Positions 8,583 to 16,899 of a stretch of 64,000 nucleotides of DNA are shown here, piece by piece. A program made the translations under genes and the position numbers. The notes below the pieces were generated by a model, which had not been told where the DNA came from, did no database searches, and saw only the letters and a program-made list of their open reading frames with translations. Source of the DNA: an uncultured Eubacteriales bacterium (lineage in GTDB: Bacteria > Bacillota > Clostridia > Lachnospirales > Lachnospiraceae); the NCBI GenBank assembly GCA_949283695.1, contig CASDTX010000063.1, positions 18,300 to 82,299 on the forward strand. The letters run 5' to 3'. How positions within the stretch are numbered: the first letter of the stretch is position 1; each line of letters begins with the position of its first letter.

Positions 8583-10052
8583 ATGAGCGATTATGTAGTG
8601 GAAACCACTGCCGGGAAAGTCAAAGGATACTTAAGAGACAACAAGATCGAATACCTTGGAATCCCATTTGCAAGACCGCCTGTCGGAGAACTGCGGTTTA
8701 AAAGAGCCCGCGCTGCCGCATCTTGGGAAGGAATCTTTGAGGCAAAAGAATACGGAGCGCCGTCCGTGCAGCTTGACGGGGAGACCTGTAAAGGAAGTGA
8801 AGACTGTCTGACCGTGAATGTGCAGCGCCCGGCAGAAGGTGAGAATCTTCCGGTCATGGTATGGATCCATGGCGGCGGCTACAATACGGGATGCGCATCT
8901 GACCCGCTGACAGCAGGGGATGCGTTTGTAAAGGCGGGGATTGTATATGTCTCTTTGCAGTACAGACTGAATGTACTGGGGTTCTATGATTTCACGACTT
9001 ATCCCGGCTGTGAGGATTTTGAGAGCAACTGCGGTCTCTCGGATCAGATCTTGGGATTGAAATGGGTGCATGAGAATATTGCTGCGTTCGGAGGTGATCC
9101 GGAGCGTGTGACCATTTTCGGCGAGTCAGCAGGAGGCGCCTCTGTAGTAAATATGCTCGCGGTTCCAAGTGTCAGGGGATGCTTTCAGCAAGTGATCGCG
9201 GAGAGTGCTCTTCCAAACTGCGTGATGACGCATGAGACGGCGCGGAAGAATATTGACCTGTTCATAGAAGGGATGGGGTGGACAGAAGAAGACCTGCCAA
9301 AACTGCGTACCATAGATCCGTTTGAGCTTCAGAAGGGGAATTCTTATGTAGCGTCAAAGCACCAGTATGAGAATCCGGGCATATTCCTGCCCGGGCCGAT
9401 ACAGGATGATCTGATGCCGGAACGACCCATTGACGCCATCAGGAATGGCAGCGCAGAAGGAGTAAAGCTTATGATTGGAACGAACATGCATGAAGGAACC
9501 ATGTTCGTCCATCCGGATAATACAGGATTCCCTAACTGCTGGTCAATGATCGCGGAGATGTTTGAGAAGAACAATCATGCGGACGCACTGCCGTCAGTGA
9601 TCGATTATTATCATTCATCCTCCAATGATCCGTTCATCGAATTTGCCACAGACTATGCGTTCCAGATGCCGTCGGTGAAAGTGGCAGACGCACAGCGTAA
9701 GTATGCAGATGTATGGATGTATCGGTTTGAGTTTGTCTCGAAGTCAGGAGAGAAGACGGGATGGAAGGCCTCACATGCATTCGAACTGCCATGCGTGTTC
9801 GGTGTGCGTGATCACGAGTTCAGTCGTTTCGTCTTCGACGGAGAGAGTCAGGAGACATTTGAGAAACTGACATCAGATATTCAGACTCCATGGATCAATT
9901 TCGTAAAAAATGGTGATCCTGGAGAGTTCTGGCCGAAGGTTACAGGATATCTTTCTCCGGTGATGATCTTTGACCGTGAATCGAAAGTAAGACAGCTTGA
10001 CCGGAGACTTTTGATGGACGTATGGGGAGATATGAGATTTTATGAAGAATAG
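8583..10052 (+). CDS. Type B carboxylesterase (alpha/beta hydrolase)
   Basis: A 489-residue protein of the carboxylesterase B / p-nitrobenzyl esterase family. The oxyanion-hole HGGG is at about 96-99. The nucleophile elbow in VTIFGESAGGASV places catalytic Ser at about 182. HAFELPCVFG near residue 400 supplies the typical catalytic His. There is no signal peptide, so it should act on cytoplasmic esters. Family members cleave acyl or aryl esters. In this operon, between glycosidases and an ene-reductase, a role in removing an acyl or hydroxycinnamoyl group from a plant glycoside is plausible but unproven. RBS AAAGGAG lies before the ATG. The 77-bp gap upstream is A/T-rich and might hold an internal promoter. 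Confidence 0.85.
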   Translation: MSDYVVETTAGKVKGYLRDNKIEYLGIPFARPPVGELRFKRARAAASWEGIFEAKEYGAPSVQLDGETCKGSEDCLTVNVQRPAEGENLPVMVWIHGGGYNTGCASDPLTAGDAFVKAGIVYVSLQYRLNVLGFYDFTTYPGCEDFESNCGLSDQILGLKWVHENIAAFGGDPERVTIFGESAGGASVVNMLAVPSVRGCFQQVIAESALPNCVMTHETARKNIDLFIEGMGWTEEDLPKLRTIDPFELQKGNSYVASKHQYENPGIFLPGPIQDDLMPERPIDAIRNGSAEGVKLMIGTNMHEGTMFVHPDNTGFPNCWSMIAEMFEKNNHADALPSVIDYYHSSSNDPFIEFATDYAFQMPSVKVADAQRKYADVWMYRFEFVSKSGEKTGWKASHAFELPCVFGVRDHEFSRFVFDGESQETFEKLTSDIQTPWINFVKNGDPGEFWPKVTGYLSPVMIFDRESKVRQLDRRLLMDVWGDMRFYEE

Positions 10053-10123
10053 GGAGGTATTCAGCCTGTATCTGACGGGAGCCGAATACATATCGGAAGG
10101 AATTTTAGAAGGAGGATATTAGC

Positions 10124-11644
10124 ATGCGGCAGTATGAGATGTTTGAACTGACCTTTCAGGGAAAGGAACCAGAAGGGTCCTATGTTAAAGTGGATCTCCA
10201 GGCCAGGTTCCGCTGCGAGGAAAACAGTTGGACGGTGAAGGGATTTTATGCAGGCAGCGGTACGTATAAAGTGCGTTTTCTGCCTCGGCAAACAGGTGTG
10301 TATGAGTGGGAAGTGACGGGGATGATCCAGGCCTCCGGGCAAGAAGCGTGTGTTCCTGCTGACAATAAACATCATGGAATGGTCCGGACAGAAGGGATGC
10401 ATTTTGTTTATGAGGATGGGACAACATATCTTCCTTTTGGCACAACTGTCTATGCGCTGGCGCATCAGCCGGAGAGATTGATCGCGCAGACCATGGATAC
10501 GCTGAAAGAGTCCCCGTTCAATAAGGTGCGCCACTGCATTTTCCCAAAGCATTATCTCTATAACAGGAATGAGCCGCAGTTCTTTCCTTTTAAAAAGGAC
10601 GGGCAGGGGAACTGGGATGTGAACCGGCCGTGCATGAAGTTCTGGGAGCACTTTGAAGCTGTCGTAGAACAGCTTGGCGGGATGGGGATTGAGACAGATT
10701 TGATTTTGTTCCACTCATATGACAGATGGGGATTTTCTCTCCTGACTATGGACGAATGGAAAATTTATCTGGATTATGCCATCCGCAGGCTGGCCGCGTA
10801 TCCGTGTATCTGGTGGAGTCTGGCCAATGAGTATGATCTGTTATTTAACAGGACAATAGAAGACTGGTATGAGATCGAAGAATATGTGGCAGAGGAAGAT
10901 CCGTATGGACATTTGCTCAGCAACCACAACTGTGTTCATTTCTATGACTTCGCACGCGGCAATATAACCCACTGCAGTGTGCAGTCATCAGGAATGTATA
11001 AAGCGGCTGTCTGGAGAGAGCGGTATAAAAAGCCGCTCATTTACGATGAGTGCTGTTATGAAGGCAATATTTTTATGCCGTGGGGCAATATTTCTGCCTT
11101 TGAAATGGTAAACCGCTTCTGGTGCGGCGTTTCCCTCGGAGCGTACGTAACTCACGGAGAAACCTATCTCTCTGGGGACGAGGTGCTCTGGTGGGCAAAA
11201 GGCGGTGTGTTAAAAGGAGAGAGCGTACCCAGGATCGGCTTCCTGAAAGAAATCCTGTATTCATTGCCCGGCCATCTGGAACCGTGGCAGGAGCCTGTAG
11301 ATGTAGATCTGACGGAGATCAATCTGACCGCCGGGACGCTTGCTGATCCCAATGAAGGGTTTAAGCGTCTGTATCTGTCAGCTACAGACGAAGACAGAGA
11401 GATATCGGCGGCAAAGGAAACCACGTATTACGGGCACTGCAAAGATGAGGTCTTCCTGAAATACTTCGCAAGGCAGTGCGTCGCGCAGACGACGATCGAG
11501 CTGCCGAAAGACCGGAACTACAGAATAGAAATGATCGATGTATGGGAAATGACAACGACGGTAATCGCAGAAAATGCCTCCGGGACAACAGCGCTGAATC
11601 TCCCGGGGAAAGAAGGAATCGCAGTGCTTGCCACGGCAAAGTGA
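10124..11644 (+). CDS. DUF5060 / apiosidase-like (DUF4038-type) glycoside hydrolase with C-terminal domain
   Basis: A 506-residue protein. Residues about 1-85 form an immunoglobulin-like DUF5060 module (TYKVRFLPRQTGVYEWEVTG). A TIM-barrel related to the DUF4038/apiosidase-like group follows, with IWWSLANEYDLL (Asn235-Glu236, predicted acid/base) and LIYDECCYEGN (Glu309, predicted nucleophile). The C-terminal ~120 residues form a beta domain like DUF5605. No signal peptide is visible, so the enzyme is probably cytoplasmic. The family is poorly characterised; some relatives release apiose or other branched sugars. It sits between the esterase and the GPH symporter genes. A clear GGAGG precedes the ATG. 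The activity remains a guess; the fold and catalytic pair are seen in the sequence. Confidence 0.75.
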   Translation: MRQYEMFELTFQGKEPEGSYVKVDLQARFRCEENSWTVKGFYAGSGTYKVRFLPRQTGVYEWEVTGMIQASGQEACVPADNKHHGMVRTEGMHFVYEDGTTYLPFGTTVYALAHQPERLIAQTMDTLKESPFNKVRHCIFPKHYLYNRNEPQFFPFKKDGQGNWDVNRPCMKFWEHFEAVVEQLGGMGIETDLILFHSYDRWGFSLLTMDEWKIYLDYAIRRLAAYPCIWWSLANEYDLLFNRTIEDWYEIEEYVAEEDPYGHLLSNHNCVHFYDFARGNITHCSVQSSGMYKAAVWRERYKKPLIYDECCYEGNIFMPWGNISAFEMVNRFWCGVSLGAYVTHGETYLSGDEVLWWAKGGVLKGESVPRIGFLKEILYSLPGHLEPWQEPVDVDLTEINLTAGTLADPNEGFKRLYLSATDEDREISAAKETTYYGHCKDEVFLKYFARQCVAQTTIELPKDRNYRIEMIDVWEMTTTVIAENASGTTALNLPGKEGIAVLATAK

Positions 11645-11741
11645 GATCATCTGTCTGCGGCATATGAATTATGTGCTGCAGGGGATATATGACGGATTCC
11701 CTCTCAACATTACAATGAATTAAGAAAGAAGGAAGAGAAGA

Positions 11742-13127
11742 ATGAAAAAAGAACTGGGAAAAGATATAAACGGTGTTCAGAAAGTGATGCACGCTGGGAA
11801 TTATTTTACAGATGCTCTTGGACAGTTCCCGTTGAATACGATCACGATTCTGGCGGGGCAGATGACATATTTTTATACCAATAAAGTCGGCATGTCTGCA
11901 GCAGCAGTCGGTACGGTACTCCTGATTGCAAAGATTGTGGATGCTCTGACGGATCTGGTTATGGGGAAGATTGTTGATAATACAAACACAAAATACGGTA
12001 AGGCAAGACCATGGCTGCTCCGTATGCTTGTTCCTACAGTGCTTGCCATTGTGCTGCTCTTTACGGTACCGGCAGGATCGCCTGCAATGCAGAACGGATA
12101 TGCGCTCCTGACGAATATTTTTGCATCTGCGATTTGCTACACTGCAGTTGCAGTACCCTTCTATACAATGATGGCGTATACGACGAAGAGCAGTGAAGAG
12201 AAAGGGAAAATGGGTACATACAGGTCAGCGGTCGGATATGCGATCGGTGTGGGACTTGGGATTAGTCTGATCCCGATCACAGATGCTCTTGGCGGCGACC
12301 AGGCAGCATGGGTAAAATTTGCAGTGATCATGGCAGCGCTTTCCGGTATCGGACTTTTTGTAGCATTTAAAGGGGCTAACGAACGTTTTCACGAAGACGA
12401 GCAGGAGCAGGCAAAAGAGAAAGAGATCTCTATTTTCAAAGGGATCGGCATGCTTCTGAAAAATACATACTGGGTGAAGATCACCGTGTTCGGAGTTTGT
12501 ATGAATATTATGTACGCGATGATTATGGCTGCCCCCATTTATTATGCGCAGTGTATCGTAGAAAACCCGGGATTCTACAGTATCATTAATACAGTTAATA
12601 TCATTCCGTCTGTGATCGGCTTCCTGACAGTCGGCATTGTAATTAAGAAATTCGGACTTGCAAAAACAGCGAAAATTGCCAGCGTTATCGGTATCATAGG
12701 ATGTGTCGTCAGATGTATTTTCCCGGCAAGCGTACCGGTTACCCTGATCTTCGGTTCTGTCGTGATGTATGCGACGATCCCGCTGATCTCTGTTCTGCCG
12801 GCTATGGTACTCAATACGTCTGAGATCAATATGAAAAACTATGGTGTGAGGATCACAGGTATGACAAACGCATCCAACAGTTTCGTCGGAAAGATCGGTT
12901 CAGGTCTTGGAGGCGCAGCGATCGGCTGGGTGCTGGCAGCAGGCGGATTTGACGCAGTGGCAGCAGGCGGCGCTGTGACGGAGGGAGTGAAGACAGCGGT
13001 TTATGCGCTTAATATCTATATCCCGCTGGCGATGTTCATCATCATGCTCATCATTCTGGCGAAATATGATCTGGAAGAGAAGCTTCCTCAAATGATCGCA
13101 GAGAATGAAAGCAAAGGTGTGAAATAA
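11742..13127 (+). CDS. GPH-family (MelB-type) sugar:cation symporter
   Basis: A 461-residue integral membrane protein with about 12 hydrophobic segments. The N-terminal block includes an 'AKIVDALTDLVMGKIVDNT' segment containing the DxxxG(x)3D-type signature of glycoside-pentoside-hexuronide symporters, followed by KYGKARPWLLRM. These transporters bring glycosides or uronides into the cell with Na+ or H+. It is the only transporter in the operon, so it presumably imports the intact glycoside that the cytoplasmic hydrolases then process. This agrees with the lack of signal peptides on those enzymes. RBS AAGAAGGAAGAG precedes the ATG. Confidence 0.88.
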   Translation: MKKELGKDINGVQKVMHAGNYFTDALGQFPLNTITILAGQMTYFYTNKVGMSAAAVGTVLLIAKIVDALTDLVMGKIVDNTNTKYGKARPWLLRMLVPTVLAIVLLFTVPAGSPAMQNGYALLTNIFASAICYTAVAVPFYTMMAYTTKSSEEKGKMGTYRSAVGYAIGVGLGISLIPITDALGGDQAAWVKFAVIMAALSGIGLFVAFKGANERFHEDEQEQAKEKEISIFKGIGMLLKNTYWVKITVFGVCMNIMYAMIMAAPIYYAQCIVENPGFYSIINTVNIIPSVIGFLTVGIVIKKFGLAKTAKIASVIGIIGCVVRCIFPASVPVTLIFGSVVMYATIPLISVLPAMVLNTSEINMKNYGVRITGMTNASNSFVGKIGSGLGGAAIGWVLAAGGFDAVAAGGAVTEGVKTAVYALNIYIPLAMFIIMLIILAKYDLEEKLPQMIAENESKGVK

Positions 13128-13199
13128 TTACGGAGGCTTCTGTTGGAAGAAGAAACTTCAGACTGGCAGGTGACAGACCTGAGAAAGAGAGGAGACGGC

Positions 13200-15146
13200 A
13201 TGATCCGCAACTATCCGAATCTATGCAAACCGATTACCCTGGGCCGGGTGACATTCAGAAACCGGATGTTCTCCGCGCCCATGGGCGGAACAGATATTAC
13301 AAATGACGGCTGCATCGGCCCGAAGTCCGCGGCTTTCTATGAGCTCAGGGGAAAGGGCGGGGCCGGCGCTGTCACGGTAAGCGAACTGATGGTGCACCCG
13401 AAGACAGACGGGTCTCACGCGTACCATCTCGACACATCCATTCTGAATTCGCTGGCTTCAGCCACATATGCGGCGGATGCGATCCGCCGCCACGGCGCCA
13501 TCCCAAGTATCGAGCTGTCTCATTCGGGCATGTATGCAGGAACCTATATGACGGACAAGAGCCGGCAGCAATCCATGCATCAGTGGGGACCGTCGGATAC
13601 GGTGAGACCGGACGGCGTGGAAGTAAAGGCACTCTCCGCGGAAATGCTGGCAGAGATCGTGGAAGCATACGGAAGAGCTGCTGGACTTGCGAAACGGGCC
13701 GGGTTTGAGATGGTGATGATCCACGGCGGCCACGGCTGGCTGATCAATCAGTTCCTGTCGCCGTATTTCAACAAGAGAACGGACAATTACGGAGGGTCTC
13801 TGGAAAACCGCTGCCGTCTGGCTGTGGAAGTGCTGAAATCAGTCCGCGCGGCAGTCGGCCCGGGATTCCCCATCGAATTCCGAATGAGCGGCTCCGAACT
13901 CTTCGAGGGCGGTTATGACCTGGAAGAGGGGGGCAGGATTGCGCAGCAGATCGAGCCCTATATAGATCTGCTCCATGTCTCTGCCGGCACATACCAGCGG
14001 GGCTTCGGAGATACCCATCCGTCCATGTTCAAAGAGCACGGCTGTAATGTGTATCTTGCCGCAGAGATCAAAAAGCATGTCTCCGTACCGGTGGCCGCCA
14101 TCGGCGCGCTCAATGATCCCCGGCAGATGGAAGAGATCATTGCCGGCGGCAAAGCGGATGTGGTCTATATGGCCAGGGCCCTTCTGGCGGATCCTTATCT
14201 CCCGAGAAAGGTAATGGAAAACCGGGAGGACGAGATCGTGAAATGTCTCCGCTGTTTTACCTGTATGGCAGAGCGGGCGCAGACGTCTACGCGCAGATGT
14301 ACGGTGAATCCGCTGATCGGGCGTGAACTGGAGGGCGATGAGATCATTCCCGCCAGGGAGAAGAAGAACGTCCTTGTGGCGGGCGGCGGTCCGGGCGGCC
14401 TGTACGCAGCTTACACTGCGGCAAGAAGAGGACACAATGTGACGCTCTGTGAGAAAGAGTCGGAGGTGGGCGGCATCCTGAAGAGCGAGCAGGCGCTGCC
14501 GTTTAAGCACGAGATGTACGAGCTCTCCGGGACCTATCGGCTGCTGGCAGAGAGGGCCGGGGTCAGGATCCTTACGAATACGGAAGTAACGCCGGAATAC
14601 GTGGAGAAAGAAGCGCCGGATGCCCTGATTATCGCTGTCGGCTCGGAACCGCTTGTCCCGCCGATCAAAGGGCTGGACGGCGGCAATGTGGTAATCGTCA
14701 ATGATTATTATCTGAAGAAAGAGCAGGTGACAGATGAAGTCGTGGTCTTCGGCGGCGGTCTGGCCGGGTGCGAGTGCGCCATTCATCTGGGAATGGAAGG
14801 GAAGAAGGTCCGCCTGGTTGAGATGCGCGATGAACTTGCACCGGACGCAAATGTGAGGCACCGTCCCCTTCTCCTGAAAGAGATCGGGAAGTACGCGGAG
14901 GTCTATACCGGATATAAAGGGCTGGAAGTGACGAAAGAGGGCGTGCTCTGTGAGACAAAGGACAAAGAACGGGTTATGGTTCCGGGAGCGACCGTGATCT
15001 GCGCTCTCGGACAGCGCTCACGGAGCAGCGCCGTGGATGCGCTCAGAGACAGTGCGCCTTATGTGGCGGTGATCGGAGACGCAGCCAAAGTATCCACCAT
15101 TACCAATGCGGTGTACTGGGGATACCATGCGGCTCTGGATATATAA
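13200..15146 (+). CDS. Old-yellow-enzyme-type NADH:flavin oxidoreductase with Fe-S and FAD/NAD domains (2,4-dienoyl-CoA reductase/BaiCD-like)
   Basis: About 648 residues from ATG 13200 (AGAGGAGA upstream); a longer TTG start at 13143 is less likely. The first ~330 residues form an FMN TIM-barrel of the OYE family (KPITLGRVTFRNRMFSAPMG; HGGHGWLINQFLSPYFNKRT). A four-Cys 4Fe-4S segment CLRCFTC...C follows. Two Rossmann folds come next: LVAGGGPGGLYAAY for FAD and VVFGGGLAGCECA for NAD(P)H. This is the layout of 2,4-dienoyl-CoA reductase, BaiCD/BaiH and gut ene-reductases that saturate C=C bonds next to a carbonyl. As the last gene of the glycoside operon it may reduce an unsaturated aglycone or acid released by the upstream enzymes. 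It may also act as an electron sink. Confidence 0.85.
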   Translation: MIRNYPNLCKPITLGRVTFRNRMFSAPMGGTDITNDGCIGPKSAAFYELRGKGGAGAVTVSELMVHPKTDGSHAYHLDTSILNSLASATYAADAIRRHGAIPSIELSHSGMYAGTYMTDKSRQQSMHQWGPSDTVRPDGVEVKALSAEMLAEIVEAYGRAAGLAKRAGFEMVMIHGGHGWLINQFLSPYFNKRTDNYGGSLENRCRLAVEVLKSVRAAVGPGFPIEFRMSGSELFEGGYDLEEGGRIAQQIEPYIDLLHVSAGTYQRGFGDTHPSMFKEHGCNVYLAAEIKKHVSVPVAAIGALNDPRQMEEIIAGGKADVVYMARALLADPYLPRKVMENREDEIVKCLRCFTCMAERAQTSTRRCTVNPLIGRELEGDEIIPAREKKNVLVAGGGPGGLYAAYTAARRGHNVTLCEKESEVGGILKSEQALPFKHEMYELSGTYRLLAERAGVRILTNTEVTPEYVEKEAPDALIIAVGSEPLVPPIKGLDGGNVVIVNDYYLKKEQVTDEVVVFGGGLAGCECAIHLGMEGKKVRLVEMRDELAPDANVRHRPLLLKEIGKYAEVYTGYKGLEVTKEGVLCETKDKERVMVPGATVICALGQRSRSSAVDALRDSAPYVAVIGDAAKVSTITNAVYWGYHAALDI

Positions 15147-15148
15147 CA

Positions 15149-15184
15149 GTTCAGTCCGCGCCATTCGCAAAGCCGCACTGATAC
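15149..15184 (-). repeat. Dispersed intergenic repeat, copy 1
   Basis: Read on the minus strand, this stretch contains AGTGCGGCTTTGCGAATGG followed by CGCGGACTGAAC. It is nearly identical to sequences at 41785-41816 and 61597-61629. It starts 3 bp after the ene-reductase stop codon. Confidence 0.7.
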
Positions 15185-15221
15185 GGCCAGTGTGCCGGAT
15201 GATGAATCGAAAAGGAATGGA

Positions 15222-15261
15222 GCTGCCGCATCTATGATTTTTTAATCATTGATGCAGCAGC
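15222..15261. terminator. Hairpin between convergent genes
   Basis: GCTGC-GCATC-ATGATT pairs with AATCAT-GATGC-GCAGC around a short T-rich loop, lying between the plus-strand reductase gene and the minus-strand zinc-ribbon gene. Neither side has a full T-run, so termination strength is uncertain, but the position fits a shared bidirectional terminator. Confidence 0.55.
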
Positions 15262-15267
15262 CCCGTT

Positions 15268-16158
15268 CTATTTAACTTTAGTAGCATTGTCAGTTTCGAT
15301 CTTATTCGGAACATTTTTCGATTTTTGATGCGCCGTATCATACCATTTCAGGAAATCCCCGAAAAGCTTTTCTTCCGCTTCGGCTCTGGCTTCCGCCGCA
15401 TCGTCAATCTGGTCATAGCCGCCCAGGTAATAGCATTTTTGCTGAAACATAATCTGGGCGATCCATTTATGGCGTTTCTTGCTGTAGTAAACGCCCCGCA
15501 CTCCGCTGGTATTTGTTTTATACATAATGCCAGGCTGAATCATCTCCACGCAGGTGCCGTTTTCATAGTGAAGATTATTTTGGGGCTGACGCAGGCATCC
15601 GCAGCTTCTTGTCCATCCGTTCTGCAGGTGAGACTGGCGTACATCCAGTTCCTTTCCACAGTCGCATTTGCAGTGCCAGAAATGGAATCCGTTCTCTTTG
15701 CGGGCATAAGACAGTACCGTCAATGCGCCGAAACGTTTCCCTATCCAGTCTTTTAAAGGCGGCTTTTTCCCACAGCCGCAGCTTCTCACTCCGCCGGTAA
15801 TCAGTCTTCGTTTTGTCGTCTCGATTTCCTTCCCGCACTCACATTGGCAGAGCCAGAGAGGATTGCCGTCCCTGGCTTTATTCCCGGAGCGGCCTTTGAC
15901 CAACAGTTTCCCAAATTGATGTCCCGTTAAATCTTTGATTCCATCATAGGGAGAGGGTTCGCAGCCGCAGCTGAAAATGGCGCCCGGCTTTAACCGGCGG
16001 CTTTCCACGAACAGTTCCTCTCCGCATTCACAGCGGCAGCGCCATACCACGGCATCCCGCACACGCTGGTCTGTAGGCTCCAATACAGTCAGTTTTCCAA
16101 AACGTTGTCCGGTAAGATCTTTTCCTTTCAAAACCTCACCCCCATCAACATCTGGCAT
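15268..16158 (-). CDS. Three zinc-ribbon repeats plus AP2-type DNA-binding domain
   Basis: A 296-residue protein with three tandem units of about 60 residues. Each opens with [D/W]-[L/I]-[T/G]-G-x-[R/Q]-F-G-[K/A]-L, continues with a W-x-C-x-C-x-CG knuckle and closes with S-CGC, so each carries enough Cys to bind a zinc ion. The C-terminal part (about 210-265: TSGVRGVYYSKKRHKWIAQI, then YYLGGYD) resembles the AP2/ERF beta-sheet DNA-binding domain found in bacteria in phage proteins and HNH homing endonucleases. No HNH catalytic motif is visible. It lies last in the minus-strand modification island, 24 bp after the helix-turn-helix gene. A DNA-binding or regulatory role is inferred. It could instead be a phage-derived passenger. 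Confidence 0.7.
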   Translation of the reverse strand: MPDVDGGEVLKGKDLTGQRFGKLTVLEPTDQRVRDAVVWRCRCECGEELFVESRRLKPGAIFSCGCEPSPYDGIKDLTGHQFGKLLVKGRSGNKARDGNPLWLCQCECGKEIETTKRRLITGGVRSCGCGKKPPLKDWIGKRFGALTVLSYARKENGFHFWHCKCDCGKELDVRQSHLQNGWTRSCGCLRQPQNNLHYENGTCVEMIQPGIMYKTNTSGVRGVYYSKKRHKWIAQIMFQQKCYYLGGYDQIDDAAEARAEAEEKLFGDFLKWYDTAHQKSKNVPNKIETDNATKVK

Positions 16159-16181
16159 TCATCATCGAAAAAGAAAACATC

Positions 16182-16550
16182 TTAAATATTTTTACTGTTA
16201 GTATTTCTATATTCTCGCAGCCGGCGGTAGAAGGTGGCTTCCGCCATGCCGCTTCGCCGCAGCGCTTCTTTTGTAGTGATGGCCTTATTCTCCAGTGCGT
16301 TTACAATGTCCGGAAAATCGTCCGGCGGCTCCACTCTCGGCCGTCCGAATTTCACGCCTTTGGCCTTTGCCGCTGCGATCCCATCCATCTGGCGCTGGTA
16401 ATCTCTGCCTTTATAATCACTCGGATCAATTCCGGCCTCATGCAGCCACACTGTTACAATGTGAACATCCGTTTCCAGGATATCGGCGATTTTTTTTGCC
16501 GTCATTCCTGTCTTTCCCAGGTTATGGGCAATGGTTTCGATCTCTGTCAT
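16182..16550 (-). CDS. Small HTH protein with serine-resolvase-like C-terminal tail
   Basis: A 122-residue protein. The first ~45 residues look like a helix-turn-helix (MTAKKIADILETDVHIVTVW). From about residue 55 it reads like the end of a serine recombinase: a helix with GIAAAKAKGVKFGRPR, then the terminal HTH ending SGMAEATFYRRLREY. The catalytic resolvase domain (Ser nucleophile and Arg cluster) is absent. It is therefore probably a DNA-binding regulator built from resolvase parts, or a stable remnant. It follows the PqqD-like gene by 49 bp in the same direction. A second protein with the same kind of tail flanks the other end of the island at 20157-20405. Confidence 0.65.
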   Translation of the reverse strand: MTEIETIAHNLGKTGMTAKKIADILETDVHIVTVWLHEAGIDPSDYKGRDYQRQMDGIAAAKAKGVKFGRPRVEPPDDFPDIVNALENKAITTKEALRRSGMAEATFYRRLREYRNTNSKNI

Positions 16551-16599
16551 AAATGATGAAATACCGTCCTTTTCCTTTTTCTTGATCTGTTTCCGGCTG

Positions 16600-16866
16600 T
16601 TACTCTTCTACGAATCCCAATAATTTCATCTCTTTGATCAGTCCTTCGACATCCGTTCTGGCAGTTTCTTCCTCCACATCAAAATGCTCTAATACAAGCC
16701 TGACCATTTCTTCTGTATCAGTTACTTCGTCGATATGCTCCCAAATAAAGACTGCCGTCCGATTAGGCGAAAATAACCCGTTAAAATTTTTCGTAGCCTC
16801 TCCGGCCGGAACGAGAATTGATTCCCCGGCGACTTTTCGGAGGATAAAATTTTTATTTCTTTTCAT
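16600..16866 (-). CDS. PqqD-like peptide-modification chaperone (RRE domain)
   Basis: An 88-residue protein matching the PqqD fold: an N-terminal strand pair (FILRKVAGESILVPAGEA), a central AVFIWEHID segment, then helices ending EMKLLGFVEE. PqqD-like domains bind leader segments of precursor peptides and present them to radical SAM or other tailoring enzymes. The gene lies 33 bp downstream of the HPr-kinase-like gene and shares its direction. A second PqqD-like protein (19515-19937) belongs to the same island, so the pair may handle different substrates or steps. The family call rests on motif and length; the partner assignment is inferred from position. Confidence 0.8.
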   Translation of the reverse strand: MKRNKNFILRKVAGESILVPAGEATKNFNGLFSPNRTAVFIWEHIDEVTDTEEMVRLVLEHFDVEEETARTDVEGLIKEMKLLGFVEE

Positions 16867-16899
16867 AATCTCTGATTTCTCCCATCTTTTTTGTGCGGA

